From Allolobophora icterica (Eukaryota > Annelida > Clitellata > Crassiclitellata > Lumbricidae), in NCBI GenBank assembly GCA_963556255.1, contig OY744607.1, forward strand, positions 39,019,222 through 39,083,221: a stretch of 64,000 nt of DNA, written 5' to 3'. Below the pieces are notes generated by a model, which saw only the letters and a program-made list of their open reading frames with translations, had not been told where the DNA came from and did not search any database. Both the position numbers and the translations under genes were made by a program. The stretch's first letter is position 1; every line of letters starts with the position of its first letter. Of the stretch, positions 1 to 9,866 are shown piece after piece.

Positions 1-39
1 TATCGCCTCTCCAACACGTCTATACTCAGAGGTGCGCTC

Positions 40-220
40 ACTGACATTCATTCATTCGTTTTTTGCATTCTTTCATTCGTTCGTTCGTTCATTCATTCAT
101 CCATTCATCCATTCGTACATTGAGATCATTAATATATTGACTTTCCGAGACACCTACTCAGAGGAGCTCCCAGTCCAACCACGGGCGAAAGGGAACAGTT
201 TTCAAATGCTTACAGATTCA
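40..220 (-). repeat. LINE 3' terminus with (GAAT)n tail
   Basis: A TTCATTCG-type simple repeat (40-115) runs into a block at 140-215 reading CCTACTCAGAGGAGCTCCCAG. The same block recurs at 13110, 46655 and 55605. On the minus strand this is the end of a LINE followed by a (GAAT)n tail. Only the terminal piece remains. Confidence 0.5.
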
Positions 221-429
221 TGTGCAGTGTCCCCGGTTATATATGCTGACATAATATTATAGGCTATTCTGTCTGGTAGTCGGATAAGATTCGATTAGTA
301 TGGCCTGAACAGCTGCATACCACACGTCTGGGTATACAAGTACACGGGATGCGATTTAGGGTGTTGGCTGCAGTACATGGTAATGATTACAGTCTTGTGT
401 TACATTCGATCATTATCTTCGCTTTAATA

Positions 430-800
430 TTGCATTGTCTGCCTGCATATTCATGCAGACAGACAGGCAGACAATAAAACAGGGAGATAGGCAACCATAC
501 AGGAAGGCAAGCAGAAATGAGGAACACATGCAGTTTGACAGACAGACAGAAAGACAGACAGGCAAATAGGCAGACAGGAATATAGAAAGACGATAGACGT
601 GCAGTTTGACAGACAGACAGACAGACGACAGACATACAGAGAGGGTCATACAGACAGACAGAGACATCATCCAGACATGCAGAGAGGGTCATACAGACAT
701 ACATAGAGGGTCATACAGATATACAGAGAGGGTCATACAAACATGCAAAGAGGGTCATACAGATAGGCAGAGCGGGTCATACAGACAGACAGGCAGAGTG
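430..800. repeat. GACA-rich microsatellite and ~22-bp minisatellite
   Basis: GACAGACAGG-type repeats (455-620) pass into about six imperfect ~22-bp units around AGAGGGTCATACAGA (640-790). Open frames here are low-complexity and not genes. From 800 to 1150 I see nothing recognisable. Confidence 0.75.
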
Positions 801-1158
801 TGTGGCCATTCTGACGTAGACATTGACCATGGCGTCCGAAATTTATAGATATCTGAAATATAGATGAAGCCGAGTCGAAGAGTGGATGTTGAAGGAGACG
901 TGTCATCAAATGAGGGGGGTGGCAAGTGCCAAGCGACGCAAGCATCTTGCAAAGCCAAACGTCGTTAATGAGGACTAAAAGCAAAGCGAAGGAACGAGAA
1001 TCAATACCTTTACTCTGTCACGAAGCAGTGGAAGTAGACGGTGGAATAGAAGAAAAACACATTGATGCATATACTGGGGAGTGCTATGGAAGCCCTATAG
1101 AGATGTCTTGTTGTTCTACTGTTACCTACATATAATATATAAATCCTGCATGCGCCAA

Positions 1159-1500
1159 GACACTTAACATAACGCCTGTTAAGTACTGAAAAAAAGACAC
1201 TTAACGTAACTTCTGTTAAAAATACTGCATAAGAGACACTTAACATAATGCATGTAAAGTATTGAATAAAAGACACTTTACATAACGCCTGTTAAGTACT
1301 GAATAAAAGACACTTAACATAACGACTGTTAAAGTGCTACATTAAAGACACTTAACATAATTAACCTTAGTGAACAGGTGCATTACACAGTACTGACATA
1401 GACCTGTTAAGTACTGCATAAAACACACGTAACATAAGGCCTGTTAAGTACTGTATGAAAGGCGCTTAACATAATGCTCGTTAAGTATTGCATAAAAGCA
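1159..1500. repeat. 37-38-bp tandem repeat, each unit a small hairpin
   Basis: Units start at about 1159, 1196, 1235, 1272, 1309 and 1347 and decay to ~1500. The core CTTAACATAACGCCTGTTAAG-like segment has 7-bp arms (CTTAACA/TGTTAAG), so each unit can form a stem-loop. No coding signal. Confidence 0.75.
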
Positions 1501-1539
1501 CCGAAAATGGATTCTGCATGCTGTAGGCTATAGGTTGCT

Positions 1540-1910
1540 CATTTTAGTGTAGTGGTTAGCCGCTAGCGTGACGAAGAGTGGACGGAGTTTTGATCGATAC
1601 CTATAAAATTTCGTAGTAAGACCATACCATACACTGACAGTGCCATTAAATGCACTTATGTTAAATAGAATTCTTCGATCTAGCTTTCTCCTAAATTAAT
1701 ATTTGTCGCCACTTCCTTTACCTCAGAGATTCGCTATCGTATACCAAAGCTAAGGCAATCTAAAAAGTACGCAAGTGACCTTTAGATGTACTACGAATAC
1801 AACAACCGCGGTAACAGTCAGTGATCGAGAGGACTGACTGGCTGGCCACCCACCACCATATGCCGAAGCTAAGAAACTTAAGTCGCTAACACTTGAAACT
1901 CAAGGCTGCA
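1540..1910 (+). repeat. tRNA-derived SINE (family A), degenerate
   Basis: TAGTGTAGTGGTTAGCCGC (about 1547) resembles a pol III A box. A degenerate B box follows near 1590. A central block near 1872 (AAGAAACTTAAGTCGCTAAC) matches, with one difference, the reverse strand at 14845-14870, where another tRNA-headed copy lies. Confidence 0.45.
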
Positions 1911-2790
1911 GCACGAGGATGGACTAAGAGACTGTAAGGTATACTGACTTTACGCTAAAATCAAACAAATCCAACAACAGTGTGTTTAGATTAACTTGTT
2001 TATTTCATTCTTACTGAGACCAAACGCTACACAATCGAATCCTCTCGGAATCAAGTTCAGTGTACCGATTAATATTTAAAAGCATCCGAAAAACTCGTTC
2101 GTCAGTGAATCGGGCGATGCCCACATAAGCCCCGGCTAAACCCCGACGCGTCCTAATGATATCACGGAAATTCGCCACTTGGCTCGGCGATCGATGACAA
2201 CCGTGCCATCGAGCAGTTCCGAAATTCAGCGGACTCTTACGAGGCTCCCGGACGGGCTTTGAACGCGCTGTCATCGGCGCGCCAGTTAGCGCAACCAACG
2301 AGCCCTAAGCGACCGGACCGGGCAGTCGTGCAAAAACGCTCCATAAAGCTACTTATTATTTCATCACGACAGTATAACGTTCAGTCTCGAATTACACTCG
2401 ACGGATCGGATCTCGCCGGTCGCTTGAAGCTTCCTTTGAATTGGCGTCGTGCACGTTCATAGGTCTCACCATAAACAAGTAACGAGCAATCGGCGGCCGG
2501 CAGGCTAGACAGGCAAGCGGAAGGATTGTCGGCCGGTGGAAGAGCACTGGAGGGCGGTCGATTGGGGGGAAAGCAGACGCGACCTAAGGCTGTTATTTAT
2601 TTTCGCCAACGAAAACAGTTTCGTTGCGGCTCGATCCCTGCGGACGGAACTATCTTGTCGAGAGCGGCGAAGCTCAAAAGGCCGTCGTCGTCGACGCACA
2701 AAGGAAGGAGAGCTTAACCGATTTTCCGTAAATACACACAACGCGCGCACTCGCGTTTGCCCGCGGCACAAACAGACGGATTGATCGTGA
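1911..2790. other. CpG-dense unique stretch, no gene seen
   Basis: About 2100-2790 is rich in CG dinucleotides and low in tandem repeats. Short open frames on both strands overlap one another and show no recognisable domain or splice structure. It could be regulatory, but nothing in the sequence proves it. Confidence 0.35.
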
Positions 2791-2814
2791 AATATAAGAT
2801 GCCTTTAAAATCTT

Positions 2815-3150
<336 letters not shown>

Positions 3151-3879
3151 TGTCTGTCTCTATTTCTCTGTTCTCTCTTTCTTTCTGCTTCACTGTCCAT
3201 TGTTCTTTCTGCTCACCAACTGTATTGTGCTCCTTCTTTCAGCCCTTTCTTCCTCCACAGCATGATTTCCCATTTCTGTTCCTTCCTTCCTTCCTTCTAC
3301 TGCTTCATTTTCCTATCCTACCATTCCGCTGCAAGTCGATCCTATTCCCGTTCTTTCTTCTCTTTCATTGTTCCATTGCCATTGTCTTCTCGTCTTTCTC
3401 TGTCTAACCTATTCTTTTACTTCCTTGTACTGATTTTCCATTTCCTCATCCTCCAGTATTGCTCCTGCTGCATCAAGTAATTACTTTATTCCTGTATTAT
3501 AACCTCTCCTTCGTCTTCCTCTTGGCTCTCCCACGATCTTTCTCGCAGGCAGATTCAGGATTTCATTTTTGGACCAAGGTAAAAGTGCGCATTGAGAAAT
3601 GTTATGGAAAACGCCACTTCGCCACGTTTAGAGGCGTTGAACCACCACTTGAATATGCCACTGGCCATCTATCTCGTATTCTGCCCTTCTCCCTAAGACT
3701 TCCTAAGCTCTCGTGCTTCTTCTAGTCTTCCTTCAAGTCTTGTTCATTGTTCCCCCTCCTATATACGCATGTCATCTCAAATGCTTGTTTTCTAATTCAC
3801 CATCATATTATCGCCCCAACTTGACCCCGACTTCTGACCTGGCATTGAAAAGGACCAAGCCAGTCGACTGTTGCGAACT

Positions 3880-3950
3880 TCTTGATTTAATACAATACAG
3901 CTGTAATTTAATAATGCCCTCCATTAAACGCTCACAAGTACACATTGGGG
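3880..3950 (-). repeat. SINE-B 3' fragment
   Basis: AATACAATACAGCTGTAATTTAATAATGCCCTCC aligns with the tail region of the SINE-B copies near 58040 and 56250. Only about 70 bp remain. Confidence 0.45.
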
Positions 3951-4004
3951 TCGGGCAAACATTAAAAACCGTAGACAATCTGGAAGAGGTGAGGTTTCAT
4001 TTAT

Positions 4005-4090
4005 GTGCGAAAGACTTCACTCGTGAATACGCCGGTGCCCTGCGCTGAGCTTTCGAGTGGCGCTTCAGGAATTTAGAGTTTAGGATTACG
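4005..4090 (+). repeat. R1 interspersed repeat copy
   Basis: CTCGTGAATACGCCGGTGCC through GTGGCGCTTCAGGAATTT and a GATTACGA-like tail. The same order of blocks recurs near 18230, 21640, 23950, 24470 and 42700. Confidence 0.6.
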
Positions 4091-4215
4091 ACCGGAGTTT
4101 CGGTAGAAGAGTTGCAGGCAAGACGAGGTACACAGGGAGTTCCAGATGGAGGAAGCGATAACTGTGAATGAACGCCGGCCAAAGACAGGATTTGTACCAG
4201 GAACAACGTACTTTC
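4085..4215 (-). pseudogene. LINE ORF2 C-terminal remnant
   Basis: The minus strand encodes LAGVHSQLSLPPSGT, which matches FAGVHSQLPVPPSGT encoded at 41780-41860. It is the end of a non-LTR retrotransposon protein, 5'-truncated and not functional. Confidence 0.5.
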
Positions 4216-4487
4216 CAGGGTCGGTGAGGAAGCTGCTGCCTGGTCTCTCTGGCGTAGAATCTGCGTGACTTTGAGAGAAATTTGGAGATTACAATTACGT
4301 TACAATGACATTACATCCATCTCCCCTCCCCTTTTCTATCCTCCTGCTCCTCTTTCTCGACGACTTATCCAACTTTTATCGACGTCTCGTTACTTCAGTG
4401 TTGAAGCCGTTTAAAAATGCAACTCCAGGCAACGTGTTGACCACGAGAGTCATGGTGACCAACGACAGGAGTTGACCAGTAAGGCCA

Positions 4488-4624
4488 GTGGTCAATCACC
4501 TGTCCGTCTGTCCGCATGTCTGCCCGTCTTTCCATCTGTCTCTCTGTCCCCTATCTGTCTGTTCCGTGTGTCCGTATGGCAGTCTGTCAGTCCATATGTC
4601 CGTCTGTCCTTCCGTCTGTCTGTC
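4488..4624. repeat. (CTGT/CCGT)n microsatellite, insertion target
   Basis: Tetranucleotide repeats run directly into the 5' LTR and resume at 10299. The LTR element therefore inserted inside this microsatellite. Confidence 0.9.
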
Positions 4625-4785
4625 TGTCGTGGTCTACGCGGGTGCATGCATCAAGGGAAGAAAACCGACGCGTCAACAAGCTTGTTTACAACGCACGGAA
4701 AATTCTGCAGCAAGCTGTCAACATTAATTCGTTGCATGCAACAAGGATATACGTGTTCAGTAGGACTTTCCAGGGAAAAGTACAG

Positions 4786-4828
4786 TGACGTCACAGAACG
4801 TTCTGGAATCCGGGAGAACTCTATATAA
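4786..4828 (+). promoter_or_regulatory. LTR promoter: CRE, heat-shock element, TATA
   Basis: TGACGTCA (4786-4793) is the full palindromic CRE. GAAcgTTCtgGAA (4796-4808) is three alternating HSF units with perfect 2-bp spacing. TATATAA begins 14 bp later. An NF-kB-like GGACTTTCC lies at 4763-4771. Sites are read directly; response to heat or cAMP is inferred. Confidence 0.7.
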
Positions 4829-4991
4829 GATAGACCTGATGTACATTAAGGGCCTTTTGACGAAGATTTGTAAACGTTGAAACATTGCTCGTATAACGTT
4901 CAATCGAGACCAGCCAACCTGTGTGCTGTCTACGATTGTGATATTTGATAGACGAGTTGACTTACTCTACACTTAATCGACTTTATTTTTA

Positions 4992-4997
4992 AATAAA
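4992..4997 (+). terminator. LTR polyadenylation signal
   Basis: AATAAA sits ~165 bp downstream of the TATA box, suiting an R-region signal. The copy at 10234-10239 would end the element transcript. Confidence 0.65.
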
Positions 4998-5060
4998 GAT
5001 CTTTTAATAGTTCCTTCGTTGGTTCGTCGTTGCGATCGAAGGAGTCGACCGCGACATTAT

Positions 5061-5078
5061 TGGTGTCAGAAGTGGGAT
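5061..5078 (+). other. primer-binding site, tRNA-Leu type
   Basis: TGGTGTCAGAAGTGGGAT starts 4 bp after the 5' LTR. It is complementary to the 3' end (with CCA) of animal leucine tRNAs as I recall them. It would prime minus-strand cDNA synthesis. Confidence 0.75.
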
Positions 5079-5582
5079 CATCGGTGTTGGATCCGGTGAA
5101 GAAGACGCGAGCCGGCGGAGGAAGGAGTCAACCCGGAGGATCAAGAGACGGTCTGTTCCAGACAGCGAGCGGATCGAGACGCCTTTCTACCGTGGGAGAC
5201 GGGTGAATCGGCATACGACAGTCGGACGGACGAAGTGCGTCGTTCGGCTGAGACAGCAGAAGACAGCAGTCAACATACGGGTAAGATCCTAGGTGTTGTC
5301 GTGGCTGAGAAGGAGAAAAGAGAGTGGAGTTGCAGCCGAGTGGGAGGCAGCCATTATTTCTCTTTCAATATCTGCTGATTATTTCTTTGAAATTTGATCC
5401 ATTGTTGTGATCGAGGCCAGACTTGCGTGAGCTTGTATAGTTTTTGCGTACTTGGCGAGTGTACTTCTTTGGATACTGCATAGTTGCACTTTGGGTTGTG
5501 GAATTTTCCTTTTGTGTGGCGGGTTTGCCGCGTGGTGTCTGTTTTTTTGTTGCTGATTGTTGTTGACTGACTGTTTGTAAAA
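5079..5582 (+). other. retrotransposon untranslated leader
   Basis: About 500 nt separate the primer site from the gag ATG. No long frame is open here on the + strand. It presumably holds packaging and dimerisation signals, which I cannot delimit. Confidence 0.6.
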
Positions 5583-8315
5583 ATGGAAGCGTTGACAACA
5601 GAGATGCAAGCGAATATTCGCAAAATGTCGTCTGAGCGCCTTAGGGTGTATCTTATGAAGGCAGGAAGGGACGATGATGATGTTATGTCATGGGATCGAA
5701 ATCAATTAATGGAAGAATGGGCCATGGAGATTGGAAAAGAGGAAGAGGAATTTAGGGGTAGTCCAATATCTCCAACAGGAGTGGATTACGAGCTGCAGAA
5801 GCGCCGTCTGGAGTTCGAAATCCGTAAATATGAAGAACAAAAGGAGAAGGAAGAAAGAGAAAGGGAGGAACGGAAGGAGAAGGAAGAAAGGGAGGAAAAG
5901 AGGAGAGAGGAAGAAAAGAAGGAACGGAAAGAGAAGGAAGAAAGAGAAAGGGAGGAACGGAAGGAGAAGGAAGAAAGAGAAAGGGAGGAACGGAAGGAGA
6001 AGGAAGAAAGGGAGGAAAAGAGGAGAGAGGAAGAAAAGAAGGAACGGAAAGAGAAAGAAGAAAGAGAAAAGAAGGAACGGAAAGAGAAAGAAGAAAGGGA
6101 GAGGAAGGAAAAGCAGGAAGAACGAAATGTTAGAGATTCTTTAGCAAGTCGTACTAAGCGTTATAGTGATGCCCTCAAGAATATTCTTTGGAAATTTCCT
6201 TCCGACCCTATAGAAATTCCAGGTTTCTTTGATCACTTGGATGGTTTGTTTAATGTGTATGAGGTGGATGAAGATGTTAGAGCAAAATTATTGCTAGCCA
6301 TTTTAAGTGAAAGAGCTAAGGCATTAACCATGCGCCTTACTGAGGCACAGCTCCATGACTACAAATTCCTGAAGGAGTTTTTGCTAAGGGAGTTTAAGAT
6401 AAGCCCTTCAAATCTTAGAGCCCGATTTTGGTCGTTGCACAAAGCATCGGACGAATCATTTACGATCTATTCATCCAAATTGCGTGTGGCTCTTATGTAT
6501 TATTTGAAAAGTAGAAAGATAACTGATGAGTTTGATAAACTTGTAAGTTTATTGGTTGCGGATCGGCTTAAGGAGTCCTTGTCGAAGGCTTGTTTAGATT
6601 ATATCTTGGCCCAAGAAAAAGAGGAGTGGTTGAGCTGTGAAGACATAGCTAATGCGGCTGACATTTATGTAGCGTCGCATGATGGTGGGAATGACTTAGT
6701 ATGCCGTAGTCATCCGACACCGAAGTATAACAATTGGACGAAAGGTCAACCACATGTTCAAGTCAATAACCAGACAGCTCAACCCAAGTCTCCCAAACCG
6801 GAAATAAGGGGTGAAGCCAAGATAGGTGCGAGGGTGTCTCAGGAGGAGGCCAAGGTAAAGGGTCTCTGTTTCCTATGTCATCAGAAGGGTCATAGGGCAA
6901 GGGAGTGCCAGACCAAACCAAGTTCTAAAAAGGTGAGTACTTGTATATTTGGGAACCCAACTGAAGAAGTGATCGACTCATTTGTTGAGAAGGTCAACGT
7001 GTTGCATGAGATACCTGAACAGGTAAAGCAAGGGAATTTATTGGATAATTCTAAACCAATAGGGTTGGAAACTGCTGTAAGGGTATACGAGAATAGTATT
7101 GATGGATTACACGAGAGGTCGTATATCAATGTACAGATTGAAGATCTCCCTTCTCAGCCAGCATTATCTGATTCAGGAGCAGAAATTTGTTGTATTGATA
7201 AGAAATTAATTGAGTCATTAAACTTACCCGTGATTAAACGGATTAATATAATTGGTTTTCAGGGAGAAGGATGTAAGGCAGATGTAGTATACCTACAAAT
7301 GAAATTAGCTAATTCAATGGAAGGAACGACAAACATTGCGCCATCTTTGTGCGTCATGTTCGCTGTAGTCCCTGAACTAAATGAACGGGTTATTTTGACA
7401 CCCCATGTTGTGGACCTATTAAGGGATAGTTCGCAATATGTAGTGATGGTAGCTGGCGTAGATCGATGTGTACAAATAAATAAAGGGGCAGAAGAAGATA
7501 ACTTAGAAGTTAATATCGAGAAAAGTAACAGCAACGAATCCTTGCCGTCAGAAGTGAATGAATATTCTCAGGAGCAACTAGTTGATGATTCAGATAATTT
7601 TCTTGATGTTGAGTCAACAGAGTTCAAGTCTGATGAGGGAGTAGCGAATAATGATACTTTATTGCGTGAGCAACAGAATTGTCACAATCTTATATCTTGC
7701 TGGCAACAAGCGAGACAGAATAAAAATAATTTCTTTATAGATAATAACCTCCTGTACCACAAAGGGGAAATTATGGGACATAAGGTTAATCAATTATGTT
7801 TACCGGAAGATAGAATCGAGGTTGTCTTGCGAGTAGCACACGATGCCCCATGTGCTGGGCACATGGCTTTTAAGGCAACGAGAGCCAGGATCAAATTAAA
7901 CTTTTGGTTTCCAAGAATGGATGAGAGGATTCGCGAATATTGTGCGTCTTGTCAAATTTGTCAACTAAGAACTCCAGTTAAAGTAGCAGTATTAGCACCA
8001 GATTTTGGTAGTTCTAAATTTTATAGTCGATGGCAAGGACCTGCTACCGTAGTCAAGGTTAAATCCCCATATTCTTATATAGTAGAAATAGAGGGAAAAC
8101 AAAGACATTTACACGCAAATAAGATCAAGCGATACCATGAACGACTCGAACAAGCGATGATCAATAGCTGTTCAGTAATTGTTGATCAAGATGAAGAATT
8201 TGGTATAGTAGAGGTTGTAGATCAGGAAGAACGTGAACAAATAAGCCCGAGTAAGCGAATTGATCCTCTGATTATAGCGCATCTTTCGCAAGAGGAACAG
8301 AAGCAACTTTTTTAA
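5583..8315 (+). CDS. gag-protease-(core-less) integrase polyprotein
   Basis: 910 residues; the ATG has A at -3 and G at +4. Residues ~80-180 are a highly charged Glu/Lys/Arg coiled-coil-like segment encoded by a purine minisatellite. Residues ~190-400 resemble a retrotransposon capsid. The zinc knuckle is C429-X2-C432-X4-H437-X4-C442. The protease active site is D530-S-G-A533. The integrase N-terminal zinc finger is H753-X6-H760-X29-C790-X2-C793. The C-terminal GPY/F-type segment follows almost at once (W817-Q-G-P820). Only ~23 residues separate C793 from W817, where a catalytic core of some 200 residues with the D,D-35-E triad is normal, so the core is deleted in frame. The frame ends at TAA (8313-8315) and continues in the same register in the next CDS. 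Confidence 0.9.
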   Translation: MEALTTEMQANIRKMSSERLRVYLMKAGRDDDDVMSWDRNQLMEEWAMEIGKEEEEFRGSPISPTGVDYELQKRRLEFEIRKYEEQKEKEEREREERKEKEEREEKRREEEKKERKEKEEREREERKEKEEREREERKEKEEREEKRREEEKKERKEKEEREKKERKEKEERERKEKQEERNVRDSLASRTKRYSDALKNILWKFPSDPIEIPGFFDHLDGLFNVYEVDEDVRAKLLLAILSERAKALTMRLTEAQLHDYKFLKEFLLREFKISPSNLRARFWSLHKASDESFTIYSSKLRVALMYYLKSRKITDEFDKLVSLLVADRLKESLSKACLDYILAQEKEEWLSCEDIANAADIYVASHDGGNDLVCRSHPTPKYNNWTKGQPHVQVNNQTAQPKSPKPEIRGEAKIGARVSQEEAKVKGLCFLCHQKGHRARECQTKPSSKKVSTCIFGNPTEEVIDSFVEKVNVLHEIPEQVKQGNLLDNSKPIGLETAVRVYENSIDGLHERSYINVQIEDLPSQPALSDSGAEICCIDKKLIESLNLPVIKRINIIGFQGEGCKADVVYLQMKLANSMEGTTNIAPSLCVMFAVVPELNERVILTPHVVDLLRDSSQYVVMVAGVDRCVQINKGAEEDNLEVNIEKSNSNESLPSEVNEYSQEQLVDDSDNFLDVESTEFKSDEGVANNDTLLREQQNCHNLISCWQQARQNKNNFFIDNNLLYHKGEIMGHKVNQLCLPEDRIEVVLRVAHDAPCAGHMAFKATRARIKLNFWFPRMDERIREYCASCQICQLRTPVKVAVLAPDFGSSKFYSRWQGPATVVKVKSPYSYIVEIEGKQRHLHANKIKRYHERLEQAMINSCSVIVDQDEEFGIVEVVDQEEREQISPSKRIDPLIIAHLSQEEQKQLF

Positions 8316-8318
8316 GTT

Positions 8319-9671
8319 TTGGATCGGCACACGGCAGTATTTGTGGATAAACCTGGGTATTGTCCAGTATTAGAACATGAGATTAAGATAACTCATGATT
8401 TCACTCCTAAGCGTTTAAGGGCATATAAAGTACCTGAGCTACTTAAACCTGAAGTACAACGCCAGATAGAAGAAATGTTGGCATTAGACATCATTCGACC
8501 ATCGAAAAGTGAAATGGCCAGTCCGGTAGTTTGCGTTTTAAAGGGACCCAAAGGTCAAAATGGCGTTCGACTGGCAATTGATTATCGCCATGTTAACAAA
8601 TATTCTCTAGGTGATTGTTACCCGACCCCAGACATTGCTGACGTCTTACAAAAGGTGGGACGGGCAAAGTTTATTAGTGTTTTCGACGCGAAATCGGGGT
8701 ATTGGCAAATTCCAGTTCGGAAAGAACATCGATGGCTTACGGCATTTGTATGTGATGCAGGACTTTTTGAGTTCACAAGAATGCCGTTTGGACTCAAGTC
8801 CGCTAGCAATACCTTTATTCGTGCTATGACCCAAGTTTTACATCCAGTGCGAAGTTTTACCGAACCATTCGTCGATGATATGGCAGTGGTTTCAATGAAT
8901 TGGAATGACCATTTAGAACATCTAGAGAAATTCTTGCAAACTATTGAGGAAGCAGGACTCACTTTGAATTTAAGAAAATGTAATTTTGCACAAAACAAAA
9001 TAAAGTTTGTTGGCCATATAGTAGGGTCAGGTTGTATTGAACCTGATCCAGGTAAGATCGCTACGATCAATGATATCCATCCTCCAACAACAAAGAAAGA
9101 AGTTAGAAAGGTTATGGGTTTTTTCAGTTACTTTCGAAGTTTTATACCTGCTTTAGCTGAAAAAGCACGGATAATAACTGATTTGACACGAGATAACATA
9201 CCTACGAAGGTGCCTTGGGAGCAAAAGCATCAAGAAGCACTAGATAAGTTAAAGGATGATCTCAGTAAAGCTACACAGTTGCATACCATTGATTTCACTA
9301 AGGAATTTGGTTTAAGTGTTGACGCAAGTGCCACCGCGGTCGGGTGTTGCTTGTTTCAGTGGACCGAAGAAGGTCAAGAAAAACCAATTGCTTTTGCTAG
9401 CCTTAAACTTACAGATACACAGATGCATTGGTCTACAATTGAGAGAGAGGCTTTCGCAGTAATTTGGGCACTTAAACGATTCAAGTCATGGATATTCTTA
9501 TCAAAGATAATCATTTATTCAGATCATAATCCTTTGTCTTATCTCACAGATGCAAGCCCTAAGAGTGCGAAACTGACTCGTTGGGCGTTAGCATTGCAAG
9601 AGTTTAACGTGGACTTTCGATATCGTCCTGGACGTCAGAACACGGTGGCTGATTTCCTCTCTCGGTTGTGA
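8319..9671 (+). CDS. reverse transcriptase-RNase H (pol, distal half)
   Basis: Same register as the preceding frame, one codon after its stop. The first listed codon is TTG, so a normal initiation site is lacking; expression needs readthrough, or the stop is inactivating. RT blocks include QIEEMLALDIIRPS, LAIDYRHVNKYS, FDAKSGYWQIPV, FTRMPFGLKSA and the catalytic F-V-D-D (residues 184-187, at 8868-8879). RNase H acidic residues are D335 (VDAS), E377 (REAF) and D402 (YSDHNP). The protein ends at VADFLSRL and a stop follows, with only ~195 bp left before the 3' LTR. No integrase lies downstream, which supports the integrase-before-RT order. Confidence 0.9.
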   Translation: MDRHTAVFVDKPGYCPVLEHEIKITHDFTPKRLRAYKVPELLKPEVQRQIEEMLALDIIRPSKSEMASPVVCVLKGPKGQNGVRLAIDYRHVNKYSLGDCYPTPDIADVLQKVGRAKFISVFDAKSGYWQIPVRKEHRWLTAFVCDAGLFEFTRMPFGLKSASNTFIRAMTQVLHPVRSFTEPFVDDMAVVSMNWNDHLEHLEKFLQTIEEAGLTLNLRKCNFAQNKIKFVGHIVGSGCIEPDPGKIATINDIHPPTTKKEVRKVMGFFSYFRSFIPALAEKARIITDLTRDNIPTKVPWEQKHQEALDKLKDDLSKATQLHTIDFTKEFGLSVDASATAVGCCLFQWTEEGQEKPIAFASLKLTDTQMHWSTIEREAFAVIWALKRFKSWIFLSKIIIYSDHNPLSYLTDASPKSAKLTRWALALQEFNVDFRYRPGRQNTVADFLSRL

Positions 9672-9851
9672 CTCGGATGGTGAAGGGGGGAAATGGCCCG
9701 ACACACAAGGATCGAGCCCGCAAATTGTATAGATAAATTGACTAACTGATGTGTTTTGTTTTGTTTGTATATGCTGTGTCGAGATGGAGTCTGGAGGCCC
9801 GGCTTGATTGTGATGACCCGTTCGGGATGGTGCTGAAGACGTGTCATCATC

Positions 9852-9866
9852 TGAGGGCGGAGGGAA
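9852..9866 (+). other. polypurine tract
   Basis: A GAGGGCGGAGGGAA-type purine run (one C) abuts the 3' LTR and suits plus-strand priming. A second purine run, GAAGGGGGGAAA, lies near 9680. Confidence 0.55.

Larger units (their letters stand above)
4625..5056 (+). repeat. 5' LTR
   Basis: 432 bp, TG...CA ends. It contains CRE TGACGTCA (4786-4793), a heat-shock element (4796-4808), a TATA box TATATAA (4822-4828) and a poly(A) signal AATAAA (4992-4997). No difference from the 3' LTR was seen by eye. Confidence 0.95.
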
